Shown here in pieces: positions 1 to 11,639 of a stretch of DNA of 64,000 nt. The translations under genes were made by a program, and so were the position numbers. The first letter of the stretch is position 1. Every line of letters starts with the position of its first letter. The DNA comes from Echeneis naucrates (Eukaryota; Chordata; Actinopteri; Carangiformes; Echeneidae). Below the pieces are notes generated by a model. The model was not told the DNA's origin. It was given only the letters and a program-made list of their open reading frames with translations, and searched no databases. The stretch covers positions 10,616,043 to 10,680,042 of the forward strand of contig NC_042528.1 in NCBI RefSeq assembly GCF_900963305.1, given 5' to 3'.

Positions 1-1419
1 GCCATGTTGGTCTGATAAAAGGAAAAATAAGCATCAGCAGGCGTCATCAGCAATAAAGCAAACGTCATCACGGCCATAATCTGTTCATCGTTGGTGCTGT
101 CGAACTATTTGGACTAAGAGTTTTGGCTCTCTCGTGTGTTTCTCAACATGTTTACACCTTTGGAATGTCACTGAGCATACCATTAGGGCCATAATTGTTT
201 CATAGCTGACTGTAATGATCAAGGGAGGAGATAACCAGGTTCTTGCCACTGTGGCATCCACTGACAAATGACATGTAACTGTACTGTCTATTATTATCTC
301 TATAATTATATAGTTTTTTTCTGTATGTTCCTCAAAACAACTCATTATGCCAACTCATTATTTAGTTAAATGTGTGCAACTAAATATGTTATTTTGTCAT
401 CAGTTCCATGAAACAAATTTAGAGTGTTGCTGATTTTTGAGCAGAAATGCTCCCTCTCGACCCAGATAATGTATTATCTTATTTTTTATTTCTAGCGTAA
501 CCACTGTATGTGGGTCCTCTCGAACAGTCCAATAAAAGTCTTCCTCATGGAAGTCAGTATGAGTCTCACTTTTTTCCATTCCATGCAAGCCACATGTGCA
601 AATTTACTAGTTTGGCAATGCCTGTAAGTGTTAAATGTCCACTTTTGTTTCAGAAGCTCAAACACCAAAGAGATGTTCAGCAGCAGCAGGAGAGTTTTAA
701 TCATATTTAAATTTAAAATGCAAAACAGAGAGCTGTGTTTTCTAGTGTGTGTGTGTGTGTGTGTGTGTCTGTGAACACTAACTTCAGGTTCGTGTGAAAT
801 TCCTGCTGGAAATGTGTTTTGATTGATAGTAAACAGCTGTCAGCAAGTGACAGAACATGCCAGGTATGTGAGTAAATGGTGTGAACAGTGTGATGGGGGT
901 TGAATTGAGCCATATCATATCGTGCAACAATTGAAGGAAGGAAAAGTTTTGAAGCGGCGAGCGTCAGGGGAGCTTTGTTCAGACATTTGGGCTCGAGGTC
1001 AGCTTTGAAAAGGTGCAATGAATGTAAAAAGAATCCCATGAGAGATTATTAAGAATGCATGTTTACTTTTTCCAGAGCTTCCTTATTTGAATGATCACCA
1101 TGACGACAAACGTGATTGTCAATAACATGTCGCCTCAGCCGCTGCCTCCGCCTTCCCCAAGCCACCGACTTTGGTCGCTGCTGATTCTAATCAACAGAGC
1201 ACTGGCATTTTCAACTGCTGTGATGATGTATCCAAATGTAGCTTCCTGCTCCTACATTTGGACTTTGCACAACAACACCAATGGTGCATGCAAATTGTGA
1301 CATTTAGGCCTAGATTTAAGCTGATTTTGAACTAAGACCACAGTTCATACCACTGAAGTGAAGACATTTCAAAATTAAGTATTCTATTTTGATGACATTG
1401 TCCATTAATTTACATGTTA
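1..1419. other. intergenic, no gene seen
   Basis: AT-rich sequence with only short chance reading frames on both strands. A (GT)n run at 745-768 is the only clear structure. I see no domain, splice-flanked exon or transposon protein that I recognise. Confidence 0.6.
745..768. repeat. (GT)n microsatellite
   Basis: Uninterrupted GT dinucleotide run of about 12 units. It explains the Thr-His-rich chance reading frame on the minus strand here. Confidence 0.9.
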
Positions 1420-1843
1420 TTTATGCATGAAACCCATTTCCATGTTCATGAGAGGAGCCGTGTGCAACTGCTAAGGAATCCAAGTAAGAAAAGTAAAAGA
1501 AAGATACATATTCAATTATTCTTCTTTATCTTTAGGTTTATTTTTGCTTTCTTTCCATTGGTGTGTCTCCTCACAGGGAAACATGGCAGGAGACTGTGTG
1601 CACGCCAGTTGCTGGACCACGTGCGTGCCCAAGAGATGCAAGGTGAGGCTCACTGTCGTCATATACGTATATTCTAATCTAAACTCTAATCTCTAAATTC
1701 AGTCGTGCTTTTCCCAGGGCTTTCATTCTGATGCATGTTTGGATCTGCTTTTGGATTTGGAATTAAAAAGAATTTTATCAACTTTTCAAATCCAGGAATG
1801 TCACCCACAGAGCTGTCCTTACCTGCCAGGAGTGTGGCAACAG
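1420..1843 (+). pseudogene. weak trace of RPP21-like exons
   Basis: Three short blocks flanked by splice-like sites lie in order: about 1420-1483 (ends before GTAAGA), 1577-1642 (AG before, GTGAGG after) and 1796-1843 (AG before, GTGTAT after). The first reads HERSRVQLLRNPS, the third NVTHRAVLTCQECGN, with a CxxC pair. Their order and style recall the RNase P subunit RPP21 (a basic stretch ending in DPS, then zinc-ribbon cysteines, then a TCxxC element), but the middle block agrees only in part and seems to need a frame change. No start or remaining exons were found. It could be chance; I call it a possible fossil exon cluster only. Confidence 0.18.
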
Positions 1844-1849
1844 GTGTAT

Positions 1850-3002
1850 AGTGATAAGATAAATATGTTAAATATTTACTTTGTACATACAAATACTGAT
1901 TCAAAATTCCCAGAACTCCATAAATTAAACTTCTTAAAAATCACTCTTCATAAATTCCTTGATTCACTTATAGCAGATACCATGCAAATGTTAATACCTT
2001 TGGAAACATAAAATGTCTGCCTTTACATGTGTGAACTGGATATATATGAACATCTAAGACACTAATGGTATTTTCATTATTTATTTATTTTGATCTATTT
2101 GTTTATTATTTCTTGGAATTTGTGCTGAATCTACAGCTTTTATTTTTTTATTTACTGTCACACATTTCTGGCTGTAATCAATAGGAATACCTCTTATGTC
2201 CTACAATGAGATAGTTCAAACTGCTAAGTTGGAAGTTTTGGACTTGCATGAAAGATAAAAGTAAAAACCATTGATTAATTCTTTCGGAGTAATCTGATGT
2301 AATAGCTGTGAATGGTCAAATATATTCAAGGCTTTGACTTTCTTCTTTCCAGACCTCTTTTTTTGTATCATAAACATTCTCTCCTTTTTTTTTTTCCAAT
2401 CTGTGCCCTCTCTACCAGGAAAGAGACTTGCCCCTTCTCCACTTCAGCTTATTCCAATATACTTCCTATAATTCAATAATTAATATAGTTGCATGGTATT
2501 ACCTTTGTAAATAGTGATCCGTGAGGCCGAGGGCCAACTTTAGAAATTTAGCAGCCACATTGACTGGTGATCAAAAAGGTAAATTTATAGCCCTAATCAT
2601 GGCCTGATCACTTGAGCTGCTACACTCTCCTGTATGGAAATGAAGCCTGTCTGATAATGCCCCTTATGCTTGCCTTCTGGCAAAGAACAAATAAGATTGC
2701 TCCTTGGAGACCTCGAAGGTCACGTTCCCTAATTTATGGTCCAGTTGGAAAAACTCTGAGCTGAAACGTAAGCTGCCGTGTGCGGTGAGGCTCCTAGATA
2801 AAGGAGAGAGCAACTCGTGGTTTTTGCTTTTTCCACACATGTTGTTAAGCAACAAGTGTGCATGCTGTATGTCCTCATGCCTGATGTTACTTCATAACGA
2901 CTCTTGTCCTGAGGTTTATATAAGTCCACGTTTATATAAGTCCCGCTGTGTCCTTACTGTTCCTCCTGCCCTCCTACTCTCGCCTCGCCCACCCTGATGT
3001 CT
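1850..3002. other. intergenic, no gene seen
   Basis: AT-rich, with homopolymer T tracts. No recognisable coding exon, RNA gene or transposon protein was seen. Confidence 0.55.
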
Positions 3003-3065
3003 CCTCATTGATCACAGCTGTATCGACCTCTCCTGCCGATTCTCATAGGAATCTGTATAAGACTG
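3003..3065 (+). repeat. dispersed repeat, copy 1
   Basis: A stretch of about 60 bp beginning TCCTCATTGATCACAGCT and ending near GGAATCTGTATA recurs, slightly diverged, at about 7278-7340 in the same orientation. Family not recognised. Confidence 0.6.
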
Positions 3066-3539
3066 TGGGACAGTGTTGCCAGATCTTGAGAGAGAAAAAA
3101 GCCCAACCAGTGACCTAAACTTCCACGGTAACCCAGGTCTTTGAACATGCATGGGTCAGATGCACCATTACTCTAGTTACTGGTTTTAACATTTTGACTT
3201 CTTTATCAGTTAGTTCATCGAGATGATCGACAGCTCTGACTGATGTGTGATACTTTTTTGCTGTTGTTGTTGGTCTTTTTTTTTTTTTTTGTTGTTGTTC
3301 TTGTTTAGCGCCTTTCGGTGCCAGCGCGGTCCCGGCGGACAAACTTTATTGTAGCTGTGGAGAGCTGGGAGAGAATCTGGAGGGGCTCATGCACGGAGCA
3401 AAGCAAGCGAAAATACGCAACCACACTTTAAATAACAAGCCCCCCCACCACGATATTAGCAACCCGCTTTACAGAACAAGCCCAAAGTCGCTTATAGTAG
3501 ATGGAATAGAGCTCCCCCGCTTGGTCCGATCATAGCGGG

Positions 3540-4560
3540 GGGAACTCCCTCTAAAGACGGCCGGTGTCATTCTCTCTCTCTCTCCGACTCTTGGGCTTTG
3601 GGGCATGCCCACTTCCGGCGACCACGTTTCCTGTTTACATTGTCCCACCGGCAGCAAGTAAGCGTGCAGTGGCTGCACGGCTGAAGTTTATTTTAGTTGT
3701 TTGGCTGGAGCGTCATTACTTTTGCCACGTTATTCACCTTGTTTTTCACGGAAGCGACACTTCCGGCCCAGGACTCTTCACCACTGTGTAGCTTTTAACT
3801 AACTTGTGTCTACCGCAGGTGCAGAGAGGCTATAAATCCCTTTGCCTGTGGTTCATCCATGAGGATGCTGAGTAAAAATGGCAATCTACATTTAGGCAAA
3901 AACATATCCACTTGTTTTTTTTTATTGCGTTACAGACCACCGAGCCTTGAATGTGCTATCATTTGTACATATGATATACATACATATATAATGTGTATGT
4001 TTACATTAACTAAACAATTACAATTTATGAGGGAGGGTTTTTCTTGAATGAGCTCGCTTTATTCTGAACAGTTCGTGTTTGTGACCTTTTCACTAATTCT
4101 ATTTTTGTGATTATATTTCAAGAACTGAATGGTACCAAAATATTTTCAGACTATATAATTAAACATACAACTTGATGTTAAATAAAATATCTTCTCATTT
4201 TCAATTGTCAATGGAGTTTTTATTTCATGCGTGACTGCGGGAACAACCGTCCGATGTAGTAAGGCCCCGGCAGAGTGGAGGTCAACTTTGCTTTGACTGG
4301 GCAGTACATAAGCTTTGTACTTATACTGGTACTGTCAGTCAGTAAGCGTCTGGGGAGGTGGTACCAGCCTCCCATCTTGTTTTTTTTTTTTTTGTTTTTT
4401 GAAGGTTTCTTTATAGTGTACCCACGACACTGTTGATCAACATTAGCTTGCACAGTTCACCCCGGTAAGGGAAAGCGGCTGACCGGAAGTGCAGCGCAAA
4501 AACACGGAAGTTCGTCACTATTTACTTCCGTGTTTGAAAATAAGGTGGATGGATACGAGG
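3540..4560. promoter_or_regulatory. GC-rich stretch with several ETS-like motifs
   Basis: Against an AT-rich background this region has locally higher GC and CpG content, and five copies of the ETS core. CCGGAAGTG occurs in either orientation near 3612, 3760 and 4474, and CGGAAGT near 4505 and 4525. ETS/GABP motifs cluster in TATA-less vertebrate promoters, so this could be an orphan promoter or the promoter of a decayed element. No convincing coding exon lies beside it. Function is inferred from motif density only. Confidence 0.25.
4500..4535. repeat. perfect 12-bp inverted repeat (hairpin)
   Basis: AAACACGGAAGT at 4500-4511 and its exact complement ACTTCCGTGTTT at 4524-4535 are separated by 12 nt. 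Each arm contains an ETS-like core. It may be a transposon end, a paired binding site or chance. Confidence 0.7.
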
Positions 4561-5029
4561 TGCAACGTTGATCTTCGCACCCCCGGATCATCTGAGTGAT
4601 CTCCCCAATGCTTCATTAACCCCGGGGGTGGACAGAACGGTATGTATAGATAACCTCCACTTGTACAGCCTGTGTGTGTGAACGATAGGGACTGTTAGCC
4701 CATGTTGCTAACAGAGCCCTGAGCCCTTTCTGCTCTGATGGGTGTGGACATGTGCTGCTTCGCGTCGGCCTGCTGGCATCCACTTGAAGCCTGGGTCCCA
4801 ATTGTAGAGTTGAGTCACTTTATTTTAGTTAGATTTTCTTGATTTCTATTTATCTGGGTATAGTTTATGTTATGTACGTTCTTTTATTATTATCATTATT
4901 GTTGTGCTTTGATTTGTATAGTTTGATTCTATACTGCCTTTGTTTGTTGTGTATTGGCCATATATATATTTTTATTTTATTTTTTTTAAATTGTCACTTA
5001 CCACAATGGAATCCTTCCAACATCTTTAA

Positions 5030-6213
5030 GAGGAGCTCTAATCACTTTGCTACCAAAACCTGGCAAACCAAAGAACAAATGTGAAAACATCAGACCCATC
5101 AGCCTTCTAAATGTGGATTTAAAAATGTTTAGTAAAATAATAGCCTGAAGACTTGAGAAAATTATCCCACATATTATTGATAAAGATCAAAATGTTTTTG
5201 TCCAAGGTAGGCAAGGCTTCCATAATGTCAGGAGAATCCTAAACACATTGATTGAAGAAAAGGGGACAGCAGATACAGCATTACTATCATTGGATGCTGA
5301 AAAAGTGTTTGACAGAGTGGAATGGCCATATTTATTTGAGATCCTTACACGCTTTGGAGAAAATTTTAAGAAATGGATGAAACTACTTTATACAGTATCA
5401 GATGCTGAAAATATGACTAATCGTAATATATCCAATTTTTTTTTTAATACAAAAAGGATGTAGGCAAGGAGATCCCTTATCCCCTTTACTGTTTTATTAT
5501 GGCTATAGAACCACTGGCAATAGCATTAAGAATGAAACATATCAGGCATATTAGTTGGGTAACAGGAGCACCGCCTGGCTCTATTTGCGGATGAGATAAT
5601 AATCTTTCTCAAAAAGATAGATAGATCCATTCTGGGGTTAGGGTTAGTTAATGTTCTTAAACCAATTAGAAAATAAAAATCCTCCTAATATAGCCACTCA
5701 ATTTAAAATTGTGCATTGTTTCACGTACTTGAGCATCCAAATTGTCCCATAATTTAAACAAATTATTGCTAGTAACTATGAACCATTAATGCAAGAAATC
5801 TCAAAATCATTAGATAGGTGGACACACATACCAATATCACGAGTAGGTAGAATAAATGTCCTTAAAATGAATACATTGCCTAAACTTTTGTTTTTGTTTC
5901 AAAACCTCCAACTTCCTCCCCCAGGTAATCTGTTCACTGAACTAAAAAAACAGTTTGTTAGATTTTTGTGGAATAATAGACAGTCCCAGACACGACTGTC
6001 ACTACTGTACTTACCCTTTGACAGAGGGGGACTTAAATGTCTCAAACCGCTCTGGTATTATTGGGCAGCACAATTGAGAACATTGCTGTTCTACTTCCCA
6101 GGAAGAGATGCTCCTCTCTGGAAAGAAAAGGAGGACCTGCAGCTAAATCTGCCCCTCTCTACATACCTGTATTCAGCAAACACTAAAACTCTTAAAAAGA
6201 ATACAAAAAGCCC

Positions 6214-6274
<61 letters not shown>

Positions 6275-6712
6275 ACACAACAAAATCAAACATTAGACAT
6301 TCCTGAAATATCTATTATAGAGAAACTAATGGACACAAATTGTTTAGGGAGGGGTTTAATTTCCAAAATGTATAAGTGTCTGGTGGATGGATGTACAGAA
6401 ACCTCTGTGGAACGACTGGGAGCACGGGGAGAGGATTTACAGGAAGACATCTTGGTGGAGGAGTGGGAAGAGGCTTGTACTAAAGCTCAATCCGGAACTA
6501 CTAACACCCGTCTGAAATTATTGCAATACAATTGGTTGTTGCGAATGTACATAACACCAGAAATGCTAAACAAATATAATAGTGCTATTCCGGATACTTG
6601 TATCAAATGTGGGAAGGAAAAGGGTAAATTTTTCCGTTGTATTTGGTAATGTATGGAAATACAGAAATTTTGGCAAGAAGTGAAACAATGTATTCAAGAT
6701 ATTTTGGCTTAG
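5030..6712 (+). mobile_element. decayed L1/Tx1-type LINE, ORF2 3' part
   Basis: Frames across this block read as the reverse transcriptase and C-terminal half of an L1-like (Tx1/Swimmer-style) ORF2. In order: [11 protein letters not shown] then RPISLLNVD near 5050-5120, VQGRQGFHNVRR near 5200, LSLDAEKVFDRVEWPYLFE near 5290-5340 (RT motif A), a YADD-box equivalent now reading FADE near 5585, then SKSLDRW, SRVGRINVLKMN and LPFDRGGLKCLKPLWYYWAA from about 5800 to 6080. The Cys-containing tail (CIKCGKE, then C after FF) is near 6600-6640. At least three frame breaks or stops (near 5145, 5460 and 5650-5750) and the changed catalytic box show it is dead. A long (TA)n run has expanded inside it. The 5' part and ORF1 are missing. 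Confidence 0.85.
6219..6272. repeat. (TA)n microsatellite inside the LINE
   Basis: About 27 TA units interrupt the LINE ORF2 tail, adding a Tyr-Ile run to its reading frame. Confidence 0.95.
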
Positions 6713-7277
6713 TTGACCCCACTAATTTTTGTTTTCAATTCCAGTGCTGAGAGCTACCAGTGGTGGTCCGTGGTGTCCTGGTGGAGGTTTCCCTTTTTGT
6801 GTCCCGTGCATCGCCTTTCGGTTTTATTAGATTTTTCCATTAATATTGGGATGCTTTGTTTTCCCCTGGGATTCCTCAAACCCCTCTCTCTCTCTCCCCC
6901 CATTGGTAAGCCATGGCACTGATTAGGTTTTCCCTTTTTGCGTTTTGCCTTTTTAATGGTATGAGTGTTAATGAGAATTTGTATTACTTTTTTTTTTTTT
7001 TTTACACATAAGTAGTATAGTATTGAGTTGCATAATAAAGATATTTATGTTAAATTGGAAACACGTCCTGTCCCTCACTCTAGCAACACAAACTCTACGT
7101 TCTTATTTTGGTTATTGCAATTAGGATAATTCCTATGGTGAAACTCTCTAGATAGTGTTGTTGGTAAATACATAATACTCCATAACTTCTGGTGCACCAC
7201 GTTTGCTCGCCACATCTCCTTTCATGCCACTACCATCACAACCGCCGTGAATTTCCCCCTCTAGTCCACCTTGAGGT

Positions 7278-7340
7278 TTCCTCATTGATCACAGCTTTAT
7301 CAACCCTGCCTGCTGATTCTCATAGGAATGTGTATAAAAA
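7278..7340 (+). repeat. dispersed repeat, copy 2
   Basis: Diverged copy of the sequence at 3003-3065 in the same orientation. The two copies bracket the 4.2 kb block holding the ETS-rich stretch and the LINE. Confidence 0.6.
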
Positions 7341-7396
7341 GTTAAGTAATATCCAGAGACTTAATTATGTAACAGTGGAGGAGTCATGTTGCACTG

Positions 7397-7427
7397 ACAC
7401 ACACACACACATACACACACACACACA
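7397..7427. repeat. (AC)n microsatellite
   Basis: AC dinucleotide run interrupted once by AT. Confidence 0.9.
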
Positions 7428-8639
7428 GATTGGTCAAAAAACTGCCAACCATGACCCACGTGTTAGCTTTATGTACTGATTCTATTACATAAGAGCATTT
7501 CTAAGACTTAACATGTTTAAGCAAAATGCCAGAACACTGATATGTTTATTATTACCACTGCTTTGGACATCAGGCTAGCGGCAGTATGCACCGGATAGAT
7601 ATTAGAAATCTGCCAATAAATGCAAAAGTGGAAAAACATCATTGTCAGGCTTTTCCGTTCACAACATTTTAGACCTTTGGCTGATAATCCACATGTTGGA
7701 CTCTGACCTGCCCGAATGTGGTCTGCAAGGTAGAAAATGTAACTGGTGAACAATACATACCACATGGTGCTCCTGCCTGCTGCAGAGCTGAAGCTCCTGG
7801 ATTTGGATACAGCGAAAGAGAGGTGAGAGCTTTTAATAGAACAATTTAATTGGAAACACAATTACACTAACTTTTATCACTATAATACACTCCCACCATG
7901 TGATTATACAGTTTACAAAGTCAGTGACCGACCAAGCCTCGGCCCTTTTTGGCTCTGCAGAGACCACTTGCTTTTAAATGGTTTTAAGCAGACGGCTGTG
8001 CAGCGGCTCTATGCGCTCCATGGGTGCTCTTTCGTGTGCGTTTTGGGCATTTTCCCGTCAAAATTTTCCAGACTGCAGTTGTAGCCACCGCCGGATTACG
8101 ATGCAATATGGTCGTGACGAGAGGAGAGCCAGTTCTTGCTACAGGCAACGTGGGCGACCGCAGTGTAAAAAAAAAAAAAAAAGTTGCCAGATTTCTAGAA
8201 TAACACCGCTCATTTCCACTTTAACTATCACATCAACTTATTGCTGAGAGTCAAACAGGTTGTGTGTGTCTGTGTCAGAAGAAAAGGCGGGAGGGGGGGG
8301 TCTGAGCAGGTGGAGTCTCACTCTCAGATCTACACCTGTACTTTCATGTGGTCAAGTACTACCTGAAAAGAACTGAGCACTGAATTCAGATTATGTTCAT
8401 TATTATATTATTAGTATTATTTATTTTATTTTATTCATTTGTAGTAGTAGAAGTAGTAGTATTTTTTTGCTCTATTTAATTTATTTATCTTATTTTTGTA
8501 TTTGTTTCTCTATTCTTGTCACCTTTTGTACTTAATAACATATGTAGTAAAATAACAAATTATATAATATATTCCTGTATTTGTATGTTGGGGGGAATGG
8601 GTTAAGAGGGGGGGGGGCGCCAATTGATGCTTCACCCAG

Positions 8640-9890
8640 GGACCGCCTCTGCCTGCCGCTGATGCAGACAGCAGTACGCGCTAGCTACCGACAGGACAGA
8701 AACGCCAGCTCCAGTAAGAGCAGAGCTGGAGGACTGTTCATTTGCCTGCACAATGAATGCCGCACCAACAGCAAGATTGTAGCCCAGCACTGGTCCACTT
8801 GACCTGAAGGCCCGGTCAGTACTCTGTAGGCCCTTTTTATCTCCTGATTGCTGTTTATGAGCGCTGGCACAAGCAGCAGAACCATCATCCGGATGGAGTG
8901 CAGTGCAAGGAGATTTAATCAGGCTTCCTTAAAGGCCGTACTCCCCAGCTTTTTCCAACGTTGGACCTGTGCCACCAGGCGGAAAATAAACTGGACCATG
9001 TAGCAAGCATATTCCTCTCCCTCATTTCTGGCAGTCAGACCATATCTCCCTGTTCCTGGTCCCAGCTTCCAGCAGAACAAGCGCAAAATACAGATCATTA
9101 GAACTTGGGCGGAGACTGCCTTCTTTCATCTCCAGGACTGTTTTGACTTAACCGATTGGGATCTGGTCTCACATAATGATGCAGAGGAACATGCAGAAAA
9201 TCGATATGTTAAACTGTATGGACACTGTCACATTCCAAAGATGCATTAGGGCGTTTCCCAACTGAAAACCCTGGATGAAGACTCTGCCATCACGATTGCA
9301 GCTCACACTGCGCTGAGCCACCTGGAACACCATCCTCCCTGGCACCCTCACCTCTAAGCTGCTCCACCTGGGCCTTTCCAGCCCAGGATCGAAGACGCTC
9401 TCCCCACGGGTGTGTCCTCGGTCCTCTGTTGCCCTCACTGCACACGACTGCACTGCTGTCTATGCACCAAACACCATAATCAAATTTGAGGATCGAAAAA
9501 CTGACATTCTGGGGCTGATGCAAATAATCTGGAGTTGAACGCTAAAAAAAAAATAAAACAAAGGAAGTAACCCTGGATTTCACAAGGAAACAGCTGGTGG
9601 GTCCACCCCCACTGCTGATTAAAGGAGTCTGTGTGGACTCCTGTCCTGGATCATCAACTGAAAAGATTATGGGGTGCTCTCTGCCCTCACTGGATCGTCT
9701 TGTCCTGTTAACTCAGCAGAGCACAAAAAATCATCAGCGATTCCACACATCCACACACAAGTCCCAAACTGTTTGAGCAAATGCCTCAGGCAGAAACTCC
9801 AAGTCTGCTAGAGCACATACAACAAGGTTTAAGAAAAGTTTTTTCCCAAGAGCCAACAGTAAACTCTCATTTGAATAAATAACCTCCTAA
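8640..9890 (+). mobile_element. decayed LINE, endonuclease to 3' end
   Basis: Scattered frames match in order a common teleost LINE polyprotein. The endonuclease part reads SKSRAGGLFICLHN then TNSKIVAQH (8700-8790); a linker reads FHLQDCFDLTDWDL (about 9120-9165). An RT part includes DSAITIAAHTALSHLEHH (about 9280-9330), and HDCTAVYAPNTIIKFED (about 9440-9495) sits where the catalytic box is expected. The C-terminus reads TRFKKSFFPRAN near 9825-9860, like the SRTSRLKNSFFPQA ending of such elements. There are many frame changes and large internal deletions, so the copy is dead. The family (CR1/L2/Rex-type) cannot be fixed by eye. Its 3' end lies under 90 nt from the coding exon of the UGT gene. 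Confidence 0.75.
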
Positions 9891-9975
9891 CTCTGTGAAT
9901 GAATTCAAATTATACACTTTATTCAGTCACTGCACGTTAATCATGTTTACATCTCTCCGTTGTTTCCTCCAGGTC

Positions 9976-11562
9976 ATGTCCCGCACAATCCCTCTACTGC
10001 TGACAGCACTCTGCTGCATACTGCTTAAACCTACCTGTTGCAGCAGCAGCAAGATTCTGGTGGTGCCTATTGATGGGAGCCATTGGATCAACATGGAGGT
10101 GATCCTGCAAGAGCTGCACTCCAGAGGCCACAACATCACTGTGCTGCGCTCTGCCAAGAGCTGGTACATCCCCAGTACCTCTTCTTTGTACACCTCCATT
10201 AATGTGCCAATGTTGGAGGATGAGTCAGACATGGACTACTACAATAGAATGCTTAGAGATGTTATGGAATGCCGCAAATGGATAAGTTTTACGCGCACTT
10301 TCTGCCAGCAGTATTTGATCACATCCATGTTGACACATGGCCATACAATCCTTGCCAGAGCAGCTGCGACAATGATGGATGACCCAGTTTTCATGAAGAC
10401 GCTGCAGGATGCCAAGTTTGACTTAATGTTAACAGACCCTGGCCTGACCTTAGGAGTCTTTCTGGGTGCGTACCTCAAACTGCCGATGGTATTCAATGTG
10501 CGCTGGATTAACAACGGAGAGAGCCATTTCACCATGGCTCCCTCTCCGACCTCCTATGTCCCTGTTCCAGGGAGTGAACTTCAGGATCAGATGAATTTTC
10601 TGGAAAGGACAAAGAATATGTTACATTATATCTACAGTCGTCTTGAACAACACTTTAGCATTAACATTATCTACACAGATCTGTTGCAGCGGCACTTCCC
10701 TCCTGGAACAGATTTGCTGTCTTTGGAGTATGCGGCTGACATTTGGCTTGTGAGAGCGGATTTTGTCTTTGAGTTTCCCCGGCCCACCATGCCCAACGTG
10801 ATCTACATAGGAGGGTTCCAGTGCAAGAAAGCCAGACCCCTCCCTGCTGAGCTGGAGGCCTTTATGCAGAGCTCTGGGGAGCACGGGGTGGTGGTCATGT
10901 CTCTGGGGACATTTGTGTCAGCCCTTCCTCCTGATGTCACAGACGCCATAGCTGCTGCATTTGCCGAAATCCCTCAAAAGGTCGTGTGGAAGTTTATAGG
11001 TGAAAAGCCTTCTTCCCTGGGGAACAACACCCTGCTGGTCAACTGGCTGCCTCAGAATGATCTTCTGGGACACCCCAAGACTCGTGCCTTTGTGGCCCAT
11101 GGAGGCACCAATGGAGTGTATGAGTCCATCTACCACGGTGTTCCGGTTCTTGGCCTGCCGCTGCTCTTTGACCAGTTCGACAACCTACACCGGCTGAAGA
11201 TGCGTGGGGCGGCCCGGGTAGTGGAGGCCTATTCACTCACCAAAGAAGATTTCCTTGTGGCTCTGAGGGATATTCTGGATACTCCATCTTATCGAAACAA
11301 CATGCAACACCTATCCAAGTTGCATCATGACCTTCCAATGGCTCCAATGGATAGCGCCATTTTTTGGATTGAGTACGTCATCAGGAATAAAGGAGCAGCC
11401 CATCTAAAGTCAGCAGGTATTAACCTTCCTTGGTACACCTACTTCTGCGTGGATGTTGCTGTTGTAATCATGGTTGTCTTAGGAGTTGTTGTCTGGGCTT
11501 CAGTCTCCATTTGTAGGATGCTCTGCTGCCGGAGTTCCAGAAGAAAGATAAAATCTGAATGA
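9976..11562 (+). CDS. UDP-glucuronosyltransferase (UGT5/UGT2-like)
   Basis: A 528-aa protein from one coding exon, the usual UGT length. UGTs are ER enzymes that move glucuronic acid from UDP-glucuronate to lipophilic substrates such as steroids, bilirubin and xenobiotics. Visible features: signal peptide (about 1-22), GSHW with the catalytic-type His near residue 36, TDP with the partner Asp near 154, and the donor-sugar signature from W357 (WLPQNDLLGHP, then AHGGTNGVYE, then PLLFDQFDN). A C-terminal TM helix (about 490-515) and a KxKxx ER-retrieval tail (KIKSE) follow. The start was chosen at 9976 because TTTCCTCCAG just upstream is a good splice acceptor and the signal peptide follows; the in-frame ATG at 9895 would lie in the intron. 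AATAAA lies at 11623. A single coding exon fits what I recall of teleost UGT5, but the subfamily needs a tree. Confidence 0.92.
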   Translation: MSRTIPLLLTALCCILLKPTCCSSSKILVVPIDGSHWINMEVILQELHSRGHNITVLRSAKSWYIPSTSSLYTSINVPMLEDESDMDYYNRMLRDVMECRKWISFTRTFCQQYLITSMLTHGHTILARAAATMMDDPVFMKTLQDAKFDLMLTDPGLTLGVFLGAYLKLPMVFNVRWINNGESHFTMAPSPTSYVPVPGSELQDQMNFLERTKNMLHYIYSRLEQHFSINIIYTDLLQRHFPPGTDLLSLEYAADIWLVRADFVFEFPRPTMPNVIYIGGFQCKKARPLPAELEAFMQSSGEHGVVVMSLGTFVSALPPDVTDAIAAAFAEIPQKVVWKFIGEKPSSLGNNTLLVNWLPQNDLLGHPKTRAFVAHGGTNGVYESIYHGVPVLGLPLLFDQFDNLHRLKMRGAARVVEAYSLTKEDFLVALRDILDTPSYRNNMQHLSKLHHDLPMAPMDSAIFWIEYVIRNKGAAHLKSAGINLPWYTYFCVDVAVVIMVVLGVVVWASVSICRMLCCRSSRRKIKSE

Positions 11563-11639
11563 TAGATTCAAACAGAACTCATAGAAAATCATACGCGTTT
11601 CTTCCGCGTAACCTTTTTGGAAAATAAATATTTTAAACT

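Larger units (their letters stand above)
6713..8639. other. intergenic, no gene seen
   Basis: Holds a T-rich tract near 6990, the second copy of the 3.0 kb dispersed repeat, an (AC)n run at 7397-7427, poly-A near 8166 and a poly-G tract near 8611. A 114-codon minus-strand frame at 7517-7861 has no recognisable domain or splice context and was not called. Confidence 0.55.
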
